64,000 nucleotides of DNA from Bacillota bacterium (lineage in GTDB: Bacteria; Bacillota; Clostridia; DSM-8532): NCBI GenBank assembly GCA_023415825.1, contig JAEZJF010000021.1, positions 124,001 to 188,000 of the forward strand, given 5' to 3'. Below, in pieces: positions 1 to 8,527 of this stretch. Every line of letters starts with the position of its first letter. Position 1 is the stretch's first letter. Under the pieces are notes generated by a model that did not search any database, was not told where the DNA came from, and was given only the letters and a program-made list of their open reading frames with translations. A program made the translations under genes and the position numbers.

Positions 1-1669
1 ACAGATTATGGAGATCACCTAATGTTTCCTGGTAAGCACCCACAAGAAATACACCGAGGTAATAGTCATTGCCGTTCTTCAATTCATGAACAGGCAATGT
101 CTTGCGGACGTCATGGAGGTCAATATAGTGATCTATCTTTCCGTCGCAATCACAGGTGATATCAGCAATGACAGCTTCACGTTTCGGCATCTCCAATAAG
201 CGGTGCACGGGCATGATGGGAAACAGCTGATCAATGGCCCAGCTGTCGGGTATGGATTGGAATACCGAGAAATTGCAGTAATAGATATCGGCAATAGCGC
301 TCTCAATGTCCTCCAGATCCGGCGGAGCCACCTTGAGCTTGGTCTTTTCTCTTGCAATCTTATGGATGGTATTCCAGAATATTTTTTCTGAAAAAGAGCG
401 CTCCCTGAGACTGATACGGCCATGCTTAAACATATCGCGTATTTCATCCCTGTAATAGAGGGCATCATTATAGCATTCCTGTATGTTCTTCAAGGTAAGG
501 TTCTTGTTCACGTCAAAGAGATTCTTGATCTGTTCCGACGTATCATCAGGAAGCTTATCAGGTATATCATATTCCTCAAAGGTTTCCACATCCAGGACAT
601 TGAAAAGCAGAACCGAGTAATAAGCTACCGTTGTCCGGCCTGACTCGGTCACAATGACCGGGTGCTGGATATCGCTCGGATCCAATATGGACATAACCGC
701 TTCTACAATGTCGCTGCAATACTCTTCAACAGTATAATTACGGCTGTTGGTATAATTGGTGTTGGAACCGTCGTAATCCACAGCAAGACCGCCACCCAAA
801 TCCAGATAGCCCATGGGTGCACCCTCGTTTACAAGCTCGGCATAAACACGGGTGGCCTCCAAAACGGCTGACCGGATATCTCGAATATTGGGTATCTGGG
901 AACCAAGGTGATAATGAAGGAGCTTGAGCGTTCCCAGCATATTTTTCTCCTTCAGGGTATCCACCATAGCAATGACCTGGGACATGTTCAAGCCAAATAT
1001 GCTGCGGTCACCACCTGATTCGGTCCAGTGACCCCCGGCTTTTGCCGAAAGCTTGATGCGAATGCCTATGTTAGGCAGTACACCCAAGGCCTGTGAGCGT
1101 TCCAGAACCAGGTCCAGCTCTCCAGGCATTTCAATGACAAAAAAACAATTAAAGCCCATTTTAACAGCATAGAGCCCCAGGTCAATGAACTCCTCATCCT
1201 TATAGCCATTGCATATCAAGCAGGCTTCTTTATCCTTCATGACTGAAAGTGCAGCCACCAGCTCAGCCTTACTCCCCACCTCGAGACCATGGTGATAGCG
1301 CTGGCCAAATTTAGTGACCTCATAAACCACCTGCTGCTGCTGATTTACCTTAACAGGAAAAACACCACGATATACGCCTTTATAATTAAGCTTTTTCATG
1401 GCATCACCAAATGAGTTGTTGAGAAAAGAAATTTGTGAATCCAATATATTCTCGAAGCGCAGCAACACAGGCATGTCCATGCCACGCTCCCTAATACCTG
1501 AAATAATTGACATTAGGCTGATAGCAGCCGATTCATTTTCCTTATACGGGCTCACCAGCACCTCACCCTGATCTGAAATCAAAAAATAGCCGGCACCCCA
1601 ATTTTTAATTCCATAAAGCTCTTCGGACTTTTCTTTTGTCCATCTTCCCAAAAGTTCTGACTTATTCAT
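1..1669 (-). CDS. speA: Biosynthetic arginine decarboxylase SpeA (C-terminus cut by window edge)
   Basis: PLP-dependent decarboxylation of arginine to agmatine, the first step of the agmatine route to putrescine and spermidine; cytoplasmic. I translated the frame from the ATG at 1669 and find the SpeA family pattern: the PLP lysine in GVFPVKVNQQ (about residue 107), HYHLGSQIPNIRDI, DLGGGLAVDYDGS, and ITCDCDGKIDHYID near the edge. About 556 codons are visible and family members run to about 630 residues, so roughly the last 70 to 80 residues lie outside. AAGGAA precedes the ATG by a few bases. It is the orthologue-like SpeA fold (alanine racemase type), not the aspartate aminotransferase-fold decarboxylase common in Firmicutes. 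Confidence 0.95.
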   Translation of the reverse strand, partial: MNKSELLGRWTKEKSEELYGIKNWGAGYFLISDQGEVLVSPYKENESAAISLMSIISGIRERGMDMPVLLRFENILDSQISFLNNSFGDAMKKLNYKGVYRGVFPVKVNQQQQVVYEVTKFGQRYHHGLEVGSKAELVAALSVMKDKEACLICNGYKDEEFIDLGLYAVKMGFNCFFVIEMPGELDLVLERSQALGVLPNIGIRIKLSAKAGGHWTESGGDRSIFGLNMSQVIAMVDTLKEKNMLGTLKLLHYHLGSQIPNIRDIRSAVLEATRVYAELVNEGAPMGYLDLGGGLAVDYDGSNTNYTNSRNYTVEEYCSDIVEAVMSILDPSDIQHPVIVTESGRTTVAYYSVLLFNVLDVETFEEYDIPDKLPDDTSEQIKNLFDVNKNLTLKNIQECYNDALYYRDEIRDMFKHGRISLRERSFSEKIFWNTIHKIAREKTKLKVAPPDLEDIESAIADIYYCNFSVFQSIPDSWAIDQLFPIMPVHRLLEMPKREAVIADITCDCDGKIDHYIDLHDVRKTLPVHELKNGNDYYLGVFLVGAYQETLGDLHNL

Positions 1670-1738
1670 TCTTGATTCCTTCCATTCAGATCATTATCAA
1701 TGAAAACTTTGTATCCTGGGAACCTTGTTACCCCGTAA

Positions 1739-1768
1739 ATAATAACATATCAATTATACAATTATCAA
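1739..1768 (-). promoter_or_regulatory. Possible sigma-A promoter for speA
   Basis: On the minus strand TTGATA (1768-1763) is followed after 18 bases by TATTAT (1744-1739), about 70 bases upstream of the speA start. It is the best match in the 140-base gap. Position and hexamers only; no other support. Confidence 0.35.
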
Positions 1769-1810
1769 CGAGTAACCCTCTGGAAAATTAATCGGATAAC
1801 AAGCTCACCT

Positions 1811-3211
1811 CTATTGACAGACCTTGCCGGGGTTTAAAATATTCTTCGGATCAAAAGCCTTTTTAATACCATTCATGATTTGAAGGATTTCTGCATCCAG
1901 AGACTCTCTGAGATATGGCTTTTTGGCAAACCCTATGCCGTGTTCTCCTGAAACCTGCCCTTTTAGCTCTCTTGCCTTTTTGTACATTTCATCCATAGCG
2001 ATGGTCAGCCGCTTTTCCCATTCTTCTTCACTTAAGTCATCCTTCAGGACATAGGCGTGAAGATTACCGTCTCCCGCATGACCAAAGCTTTTAATCCTGA
2101 CACCGACTTTTTTCTGAAGCTCATGGCTGAATTCCACAATCTCATTGACTTTGTTTCTGGGAACCACAACGTCTATTTCATCCATGTAGGTAGTCGAAGC
2201 CTTGATGGCTTCAAGGAAGGCACCCCTGGCTTTCCAGATGGACTCATCCCGTTCCTCGGTATCCGAAATCAAGATGTCGAGTGCGCCTTGATCCAAGCAA
2301 ATCTGTGCCACTTTTTCAAAGCTTGCTTCAACCTCCTCAGTCGAATTACCGTCAAATTTTAAAAGTAAATAAGCATCCGACTGATTATCGGGGAATTTCT
2401 TGCCTAAAAATTCCTCGGCATCCATGATGGTCTCTCTTTGCATGAATTCTATTGCCGTTGGAATTGATTTGGATTTGATAATCAAGGGTACTGTTCTGAT
2501 AGCCTGCTCAAGTGTTGGAAAAGGAATCAAAAGGCTGATAGCTTTTTTGGGGAGGGGCAATAGCTTTAAAATGGCCTTTGTTACGATGCCAAGGGTCCCT
2601 TCAGAACCTACAATTAAATCCTTCAATGCATAGCCCGAGCTATTTTTAACCACCTTCCCCCCAAAATCGACGATGCTTCCATTGGGCAGAACAACCTCCA
2701 AGCCCCGAACATAGTCTCTGGTGACTCCATACTTGACCGCACGCATGCCACCCGCATTGGTGTTAATATTGCCCCCGATGGTTGCCGTTTTTTCACCTGG
2801 GTCAGGTGGGTAGAATAAATCATGCTCCTCTACATATTTTGAAAGCTCCATGAGTAAAACACCGGGCTCTACTGTAATGGTCAGGTTTTCCTCATCCAGC
2901 TCCAGGAATCGATTCATCCGGCTCAGATCAATGACAATTCCCTTTCTGACTGCCACAGCCGCACCTACAAGCCCTGTTCCCGAGCCTCTGGGTGTAACAG
3001 GAATATTATGTTCAAAAGCATACTTCATAATCTCGGAAACCTCGTGGGCAGAAGTCACCTGAACAACAATATCCGGATAGCATTCGGTTCCGCTGAGCTC
3101 GTCATGGCTATATTCTTCATTGATGGCATCCTTGTATAAAACCCGTTCGTCATCCCTTATCATTTGCCTTACAGCCAGATAATCCTGTTCGTCAAAAATC
3201 TTGTAACTCAT
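1811..3211 (-). CDS. lctD: FAD-linked D-lactate dehydrogenase, LctD/GlcD type
   Basis: FAD-binding type-4 oxidase (GlcD/LDH family), 466 aa. FAD-binding signature PRGSGTGLVGAAV at about residues 74-86, a GGNINTNAGG loop at about 147-156, and the C-terminal substrate-domain motifs HAGDGNLHAY and SGEHGIG. It starts three bases after the etfA-like gene ends, in the order etfB-etfA-dehydrogenase known from the Acetobacterium woodii lct operon, where the complex oxidises lactate with NAD+ while reduced ferredoxin is consumed (flavin-based electron confurcation). From context I infer lactate rather than glycolate as substrate. No lactate permease gene follows; the next gene downstream is speA. A glycolate or other 2-hydroxyacid substrate remains possible. 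Confidence 0.88.
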   Translation of the reverse strand: MSYKIFDEQDYLAVRQMIRDDERVLYKDAINEEYSHDELSGTECYPDIVVQVTSAHEVSEIMKYAFEHNIPVTPRGSGTGLVGAAVAVRKGIVIDLSRMNRFLELDEENLTITVEPGVLLMELSKYVEEHDLFYPPDPGEKTATIGGNINTNAGGMRAVKYGVTRDYVRGLEVVLPNGSIVDFGGKVVKNSSGYALKDLIVGSEGTLGIVTKAILKLLPLPKKAISLLIPFPTLEQAIRTVPLIIKSKSIPTAIEFMQRETIMDAEEFLGKKFPDNQSDAYLLLKFDGNSTEEVEASFEKVAQICLDQGALDILISDTEERDESIWKARGAFLEAIKASTTYMDEIDVVVPRNKVNEIVEFSHELQKKVGVRIKSFGHAGDGNLHAYVLKDDLSEEEWEKRLTIAMDEMYKKARELKGQVSGEHGIGFAKKPYLRESLDAEILQIMNGIKKAFDPKNILNPGKVCQ

Positions 3212-3214
3212 ATC

Positions 3215-4405
3215 TTATGCCCCCTTTGCGCGCTTTATATCATCGATGAGCTTCGGAAGGATATCATAGAGATCTCCTACAAGGCCATAGTGGGCTATGT
3301 TAAAAACAGGTGCCTTCTCATCCCTGTTAATGGCAAATATGAATTCTGACTTGTTCATTCCCGCAGCAAACTGGACCGAACCTGAAACGCCGCAGGTAAT
3401 AATAAGCTTGGGTCTTACAGTTCTTCCGCTCAACCCGATCTGCTGCTTGGCATTAAACCAGCCCGCCTCTATAAGGGGTCTGGTACAGGCTATTTGACCG
3501 CCTAACAGGTCGGCCAGTTCACTGACCAGCTTCAAATCTTCCCGGGATCGCACTCCCCTGCCTGCAACCACAAGGATATCGGCGTTTTCAATGAGTTGTT
3601 CCTTTGGTTTGGGTAACACATCCAGGACTTTAATACGAGAGGTAAGCTTATCTTTTGAAAGGGTACATGGGGTTATCTTACCATGAACCTTTTCGTTTCT
3701 TGCGGGTGCATTCATAACCTTATAACGAACGGTTGCAATTTGTGGTCTTGCATGGGGAGTGTGGATTTCGGCCATAATGTTTCCGCCAAAGGCTGGCCTG
3801 ATCTGTATAAGATCGGTATTTTCATTAATGTCAAGAATGGTGCAGTCCGCTGTAAGACCTGTTCTGAATCTTGCTGCCACTCTTGGAGCAAGCTGTCGTC
3901 CCACATTGGTTGCTCCCACAAGGACGGCAGTCGGCTTTACTTGATTGATAAAATCCTCGAAAACATTAGTGTAAACGTCAATCTTAAAGCGATCAAGGAC
4001 TTCGTCATCATAAACGAATACCTCATCAACACCATAATAGAGAAGCTCGGAGGCCCTTTCGTTAATTCCGTACCCCATAAAAACGGCATATACCCTGTGA
4101 TTGATTTTATCGGCCATTTCTCTTGCTTTTCCAAGCAATTCAAAGGTTACGGGATGAATATTGCCATCCATGTGGTCCACATAGACCGCAATTCCGTTCC
4201 AGGCCGACTTGTCAATGACCTCAGGCTTTTCTTCCACAAGCTCTGCCGCGCCGGTTGGGCCGTTTTTTATGCAAAGCTTGCACATTTTACAGGCTCCGTT
4301 GACTTCAACAATACCACAATTGTTTTCCAATGCCTTAAACGGACATAGCCCTATGAACTGATCAATACTTGTGATTTTATCCTGATGTATGATTAATTTC
4401 GCCAT
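3215..4405 (-). CDS. lctC: Electron transfer flavoprotein alpha subunit with N-terminal Fe-S domain (LctC/EtfA)
   Basis: 396 aa. Residues 1-60 form a ferredoxin-like extension with Cys21, Cys30 and CKMCKLC (Cys39, 42, 45) followed by a GP where a canonical ferredoxin has CP, as in EtfA proteins of bifurcating lactate dehydrogenase and caffeyl-CoA reductase complexes. The rest is EtfA: Rossmann-type N domain (about 70-250) and the FAD-binding C domain with GRGVRSREDL, CTRPLIEAGW, GLSGRTVRPKL and the ITCGVSGSVQF segment. GGGGG lies 8 bases before the ATG. It partners EtfB (13 bases upstream) and the LctD-like dehydrogenase (3 bases downstream). The Fe-S extension is the main sequence argument that this Etf bifurcates or receives ferredoxin electrons. 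Confidence 0.92.
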   Translation of the reverse strand: MAKLIIHQDKITSIDQFIGLCPFKALENNCGIVEVNGACKMCKLCIKNGPTGAAELVEEKPEVIDKSAWNGIAVYVDHMDGNIHPVTFELLGKAREMADKINHRVYAVFMGYGINERASELLYYGVDEVFVYDDEVLDRFKIDVYTNVFEDFINQVKPTAVLVGATNVGRQLAPRVAARFRTGLTADCTILDINENTDLIQIRPAFGGNIMAEIHTPHARPQIATVRYKVMNAPARNEKVHGKITPCTLSKDKLTSRIKVLDVLPKPKEQLIENADILVVAGRGVRSREDLKLVSELADLLGGQIACTRPLIEAGWFNAKQQIGLSGRTVRPKLIITCGVSGSVQFAAGMNKSEFIFAINRDEKAPVFNIAHYGLVGDLYDILPKLIDDIKRAKGA

Positions 4406-4417
4406 TATGCCAACCCC

Positions 4418-5206
4418 CTATATGAATTTCAGTTCTTTCAATTTATCAAGCATTTTCTCGGTAAGCCTGTCAGAATCATCTTTCCACAGCTCACGCCGGG
4501 TATTGGCCTCCGGAGGAAAGATGCGTTGAACCTGGGTAGGCGATCCGTTTAGGCCATACTTCCTTTCATCCTTATCCTTTAGATCATTAAATGTTATGAT
4601 CTTAATTTCCCGATTTTCCGCAGCCTTTTTTTTGACATAGGACGGTAGCCTTGGCTGGTAAATGTCTTTTTCAACCGACAATAGGCAGGGGAACTCAACT
4701 TGAGCAATTTCAACGGTATCGGCCATATCCATTTCAACCGTGATGGCTGTATCTGTAATCTCAACGATTCTTTTGACATTTGATATGCTTGGAATATCAA
4801 GATATTCAGCCATTTCAGGACCAACCTGGGCGGTGTCGCCGTCGGTGGTTTGCTTGCCGCAAAGTATCAGGTCGAACCGGCCCATTTGTAGGGCTCCCTG
4901 AGAAAGCGTATAACTGGTAGCCAATACATCGGAGCCACCGAATTTCCTGTCTGAAATCAGCACTCCCTCATCAGCTCCCATGGAAAAGGCTTCCATAATG
5001 ATGAGCTTGGCCTGGGGTGGGCCCATGCTCATGACCTTGACGGTACCGACATAGGCTTCTCTAAGTCTCAAGGCTGTTTCAAGAGCGTATAAATCATAGG
5101 GATTCATTTTTGAATCCACACCGTCTCTTTTTAAAACACCGGTTACAGGATCAACCTCTACCTTGTTTGTACCAGGCACCTGTTTGATGCATACTAAAAT
5201 ATCCAT
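4418..5206 (-). CDS. lctB: Electron transfer flavoprotein beta subunit (LctB/EtfB)
   Basis: 262 aa EtfB; forms the heterodimer with the adjacent EtfA and carries the bifurcating FAD/NAD(H) site in this enzyme class. Family features: MDILVCIKQVPGTNKVEVD at the N-terminus, SMGPPQAK, CGKQTTDGDTAQVGPEMAE and the VEFPCLLSVEKD segment. The open frame extends 8 codons upstream, but GGAG sits 8 bases before the ATG at 5206, which also gives the usual EtfB N-terminus. First structural gene of the lct operon; the 216-base leader upstream carries two operator palindromes. Confidence 0.92.
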   Translation of the reverse strand: MDILVCIKQVPGTNKVEVDPVTGVLKRDGVDSKMNPYDLYALETALRLREAYVGTVKVMSMGPPQAKLIIMEAFSMGADEGVLISDRKFGGSDVLATSYTLSQGALQMGRFDLILCGKQTTDGDTAQVGPEMAEYLDIPSISNVKRIVEITDTAITVEMDMADTVEIAQVEFPCLLSVEKDIYQPRLPSYVKKKAAENREIKIITFNDLKDKDERKYGLNGSPTQVQRIFPPEANTRRELWKDDSDRLTEKMLDKLKELKFI

Positions 5207-5250
5207 GCCCTCAACTCCTCTATAAAACAATATGCAAAGATCATGGGGTA

Positions 5251-5267
5251 AATTGGTATGACCAATT
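5251..5267. promoter_or_regulatory. Operator 1, LldR/FadR-type palindrome
   Basis: AATTGGTATGACCAATT is a perfect 7-bp inverted repeat with a 3-bp centre. The TGGT-N3-ACCA core is the established type of operator for the FadR subfamily of GntR regulators, including LldR. It lies 45 bases upstream of the etfB start and next to a GntR gene, so regulation by that protein is the natural reading. Confidence 0.85.
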
Positions 5268-5309
5268 TATCGACAAAACTCTTTTCTTTAACTTCTTGGT
5301 TCGTCATAT

Positions 5310-5326
5310 AATTGGTCATACCAATT
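5310..5326. promoter_or_regulatory. Operator 2, LldR/FadR-type palindrome
   Basis: AATTGGTCATACCAATT, the same perfect 7-bp arms as operator 1 but with the 3-bp centre inverted. Centre-to-centre distance to operator 1 is 59 bp. An additional inverted repeat, TCTTACA / TGTAAGA, sits just upstream at 5338-5359. Confidence 0.85.
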
Positions 5327-5422
5327 TATAATTTAATCTTACAGAATCGTTTGTAAGATGTCTATGAGAAATTTAGTGTATTAGTGTTAAATTTAAACCG
5401 CAAATGATTTTCAACAGTTAAG

Positions 5423-6166
5423 TTACCGCACCTGCCCGCTATGAACAAGATGCTCGGCAATAATGTCAAAATGCTTTGTTACAGCCTGATAGACAACCAG
5501 GGCATCCCTGTTTTTCAGTCCTTCCACCATTTCTTCATGAATAAGCTGAAGCCTTGGGGCATTTTCGCTGTTGCTGAGTATTTCCTGCCTGTGATGCTTT
5601 ATGTCCCGGCTTATCATTTCAGACAGTATATGGAGAATTTGAATAATGAGCCTGTTATTCGAGGCTAATGCGATGATATCATGGAGTTCTTTGTCCAAGG
5701 TCACATTTTTTCTTTCATCACCGGTTACCGACATTTCTTTTACAATTTCCTGAAGGCGCGTAACCTGTTCCCCGGTAATATTCTCTACAGCAAGAAGTGC
5801 TGCTTTTATCTCAAGGGCCTCTCTCAATTGGCTTATTTGCAGACCGTTGATCTGCTGCAGCAGAAACATCATAGACATAGACTCAATCAGGCTTTTTCCG
5901 CAGTTTCCGGTAATAAAGTTTCCTGAACCCTGAATACTTTCAGTAACCCCAAGGATTTCAAGGGTCCTTAAAGCCTCACGGATAGAGGTTCGGCTTACGC
6001 CAAACTGTTTGGCAAGTTCACGTTCTGGAGATAGCTTATCGCCTACATTAAGCCTACCTTCAATAAGATCGGATTTTATAGAATCAATGATGGATTCATA
6101 TGCTTTTTTGGACGTTTCTGTTTTTTCCAATAACAGCACCTTCCCAGCCAAATAATTATCCCTCAT
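5423..6166 (-). CDS. GntR-family (FadR subfamily) transcriptional regulator of the lct operon
   Basis: About 247 aa. N-terminal winged helix-turn-helix (GDKLSPERELAKQFGVSRTSIREALRTLE) and a C-terminal all-helical FCD ligand domain with the metal-site histidines expected of the subfamily (EKLH-type DKELHDIIALASNN and the KHFDIIAEHLVHS end). The longest frame reaches 6268, but that extension contains the galE terminator, so it is rejected. ATG at 6166 is listed; a TTG at 6130 with GGAAGG 8 bases upstream is at least as likely and puts the HTH at the usual distance from the N-terminus. It precedes etfB on the same strand and the intergenic region holds two FadR-type operators; I infer it is the LctA-like lactate-responsive regulator. 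Confidence 0.88.
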   Translation of the reverse strand: MRDNYLAGKVLLLEKTETSKKAYESIIDSIKSDLIEGRLNVGDKLSPERELAKQFGVSRTSIREALRTLEILGVTESIQGSGNFITGNCGKSLIESMSMMFLLQQINGLQISQLREALEIKAALLAVENITGEQVTRLQEIVKEMSVTGDERKNVTLDKELHDIIALASNNRLIIQILHILSEMISRDIKHHRQEILSNSENAPRLQLIHEEMVEGLKNRDALVVYQAVTKHFDIIAEHLVHSGQVR

Positions 6167-6227
6167 ATTAGCCCGGTATTGAGCAGACCTCATTATCGTA
6201 TCATTGATAGGCGAAGAAAAACAAGTC

Positions 6228-6264
6228 AAAAATGCCCGCCTCATATATTCCGGTGAAGCGGGCA
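6228..6264 (-). terminator. Terminator of the galE operon
   Basis: Minus strand: TGCCCGC (6264-6258), 18-base loop, GCGGGCA (6239-6233), then a run of five T (6232-6228). It lies 39 bases past the galE stop and inside the longest open frame of the next gene, which argues against that frame's upstream start. Confidence 0.75.
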
Positions 6265-6302
6265 ACAAGTGAAAAATCGCTAGTTTAACAGATTAAAGCC
6301 CA

Positions 6303-7316
6303 TCAGTCATCATAACCATTGGGATTGTTTTTCTGCCATCTCCAGGAATCCTCGCACATTTCTTTAAGATCTTTTGCTGCTGCCCAGCCAAGCTCTTCGT
6401 TTGCCTTGGTGGCATCTGCGTAGCAAGAGGCTATATCACCCGGTCTTCTTGGTTTTATGGTATACTTGATCTCCTTGCCGCATACTTTTTCAAAGCTTTT
6501 AACCATGTCCAGGACGCTATAGCCTTTACCTGTTCCTAAGTTATAGGCTAAGACGCCGGGATTTTCCTTGAGCTTTTCTATGGCTTTTACATGACCAAGT
6601 GAGAGATCGACCACATGAATATAATCACGAACTCCGGTGCCGTCCGGAGTATCATAGTCATTGCCGAAAACATTAAGGCTATCTAATTTACCAACCGCAA
6701 CCTGTGTAATATAAGGCACTAAATTGTTGGGTATATCCTTGGGATTTTCACCTATTCTACCGCTTTTATGCGCTCCGATGGGATTAAAATAGCGCAGTAA
6801 AATAATATTCCATCCCTTGTCGGCTACATAAAAGTCCCTGAATATGTCTTCCAGCATTAGCTTCGTTCTGCCATAGGGGTTGGTCACAGACAGCGGAAAA
6901 TCCTCTTTGATGGGAACGGTCTTTGGGTTGCCGTACACAGTTGCGGATGAACTGAAAACCATATCCTTTATGCCATGCTTTCTCATAACATCACAAAGGA
7001 TAAGGGTCCCGGTTATGTTGTTGGAATAATATTCCAAAGGCTTTGCCACTGATTCGCCAACTGCTTTAAGGCCCGCAAAATGAATGACGGCATCAATGGA
7101 TTCCTTTTCAAATATGGATTCCAGCGCTTCTCTGTCCAATAAATCAGCCTTATAGAACTTAAGGCTTTTTCCTGTAATCTCTTGAACACGCTCAAGTGAT
7201 TTCTCACTGGAATTGGACAAATTGTCAACAACGACAACCTCATATCCATCATTCAAAAGCTCCACGCATGTGTGGCTTCCGATATATCCGGCGCCACCGG
7301 TCACTAAAATAGCCAT
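6303..7316 (-). CDS. galE: UDP-glucose 4-epimerase GalE
   Basis: 337 aa short-chain dehydrogenase/reductase fold enzyme interconverting UDP-glucose and UDP-galactose (some members also UDP-GlcNAc/GalNAc). NAD-binding GGAGYIGSHTC at the N-terminus, HFAGLKAVGESV, catalytic SSSATVYG with the Tyr-x3-Lys pair in NPYGRTKLMLE, RYFNPIGAHKSGRIGE, and YNLGTGKGYSVLDM. The frame opens at a TTG two codons upstream, but GGAGG is 7 bases before the ATG at 7316. Last gene of a three-gene operon with a NahK-like kinase and a nucleotidyltransferase; a hairpin terminator follows. Confidence 0.96.
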   Translation of the reverse strand: MAILVTGGAGYIGSHTCVELLNDGYEVVVVDNLSNSSEKSLERVQEITGKSLKFYKADLLDREALESIFEKESIDAVIHFAGLKAVGESVAKPLEYYSNNITGTLILCDVMRKHGIKDMVFSSSATVYGNPKTVPIKEDFPLSVTNPYGRTKLMLEDIFRDFYVADKGWNIILLRYFNPIGAHKSGRIGENPKDIPNNLVPYITQVAVGKLDSLNVFGNDYDTPDGTGVRDYIHVVDLSLGHVKAIEKLKENPGVLAYNLGTGKGYSVLDMVKSFEKVCGKEIKYTIKPRRPGDIASCYADATKANEELGWAAAKDLKEMCEDSWRWQKNNPNGYDD

Positions 7317-7345
7317 TTTCAAACCTCCTCGTATTCATTAAATCT

Positions 7346-8461
7346 TTAGCGATATTGATTTACAATCTTCCTCATGTTATCCCACTTTGCTTCCATATCG
7401 GCTACAAGCTTAAACTGAGTGCGGCATCGGTCTAGATTATGCTTTTCCCTATGAATCTTAAAATAAACATCACCCCGAAGATAATCAGTCAAAAAGCGTA
7501 TGCCGCATTCGAAGGTCATCAGCTTTGCTCCCATGGGAAGCATATCAAGTTCTTTCTCGGTCAGGCTCCCTGCGCATCCCTCTAAAAATCCTCTTGTATA
7601 AATATCAAATAAATCAAGACTCATGGTGACCTTGGACAAATCTGTCTCATCCTCGGAAGCAGTACTGGCTCCAAAACGAATGGAATCTCCATAGTCATTA
7701 ACGGAAAGGCCCGGCATGACCGTATCCAGGTCAATGATACAAAGGGCTTCTCCTGTGGCTTGATCAAAAAGTATATTATTGAGCTTCGTATCGTTATGTG
7801 TGACCCGGACAGGCAGTTCGCCAGCTTTTTGCATGTCTACCAGGATACCTGCCTCGGACTCTCTTGAAAGCGCAAATTGAATCTCATCCCTGACATCTTT
7901 TGCTCGACCGCAGACATCTTCTGCAATAGCCTTCTTAAAGGTCTCAAATCTCACAGCGGTATGATGAAAATCTTTAATGGTCTCATAAAGGGTATGAGCT
8001 GGGTAATCAATCAGAAGCCTCTGAAAACGACCGAAAGCAAACCCGCTTTTATAAAAGTCTTCGGGTTTCTCTACCGACTCAAAGCAAAGCGTGTCAGCAA
8101 TAAACAGATCGCTTCTCCAATAGCCTCCCAAGCTATCCCTGTAGTAGCTTTTCCCATCCTTGGCCGGTATGACGTTCAAGGTCTCCCGTTCAGGGTCGCC
8201 GCCGTTCATGATGATCTTTTTTCTTAAAAATGTTGTGACATTCATGATATTTTCCATGAGCTCCAAGGGGTTTTTAAAAACATCCTGATTCATTCTCTGA
8301 AGCAGATACTTAATGGTTTTATTTTGCCCTATATCACAAACTACAACAAAGGTATCATTAATATGTCCGTTTCCATAGCTGTAATGCTCGACTGCCTGGC
8401 CTTGGTAGGCCATCTGTCCGATCACCTCTTCAATTGTCGAGCATGCCTCTTCTCTTGTCAT
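7346..8461 (-). CDS. Phosphotransferase related to N-acetylhexosamine 1-kinase (NahK/LnpB-like)
   Basis: About 371 aa protein of the APH (aminoglycoside/choline kinase-like) fold. YGNGHINDTFVV corresponds to the YGxGHIN motif of NahK; LLQRMNQDVFKNPLELMENI follows. Catalytic loop VTHNDTKLNNILFD (Brenner-type HxDxxxxN) and the metal-binding IIDLDTVMPG are intact. NahK phosphorylates GlcNAc/GalNAc at C1 in bifidobacteria; here the neighbours are a nucleotidyltransferase and GalE, matching a kinase, uridylyltransferase, epimerase pathway. The frame opens at 8482; ATG 8461 is preferred because GGGGG lies 7 bases upstream. Exact sugar is inferred, not shown. Confidence 0.8.
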   Translation of the reverse strand: MTREEACSTIEEVIGQMAYQGQAVEHYSYGNGHINDTFVVVCDIGQNKTIKYLLQRMNQDVFKNPLELMENIMNVTTFLRKKIIMNGGDPERETLNVIPAKDGKSYYRDSLGGYWRSDLFIADTLCFESVEKPEDFYKSGFAFGRFQRLLIDYPAHTLYETIKDFHHTAVRFETFKKAIAEDVCGRAKDVRDEIQFALSRESEAGILVDMQKAGELPVRVTHNDTKLNNILFDQATGEALCIIDLDTVMPGLSVNDYGDSIRFGASTASEDETDLSKVTMSLDLFDIYTRGFLEGCAGSLTEKELDMLPMGAKLMTFECGIRFLTDYLRGDVYFKIHREKHNLDRCRTQFKLVADMEAKWDNMRKIVNQYR

Positions 8462-8527
8462 TCCATATCCCCCATTAGGCATATAACCTTTTTATATATT
8501 CGCTAAATATGATATTAACAAGGCTCC

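Noticed and set aside
3683..4348. 221-residue plus-strand frame opposite the EtfA gene
   Set aside because: Antisense to a clear EtfA; it has no RBS and no recognisable motif.
6167..6268. N-terminal extension of the GntR regulator
   Set aside because: It contains the galE terminator and lies before any plausible ribosome binding site; the HTH begins at the expected distance from a later start.
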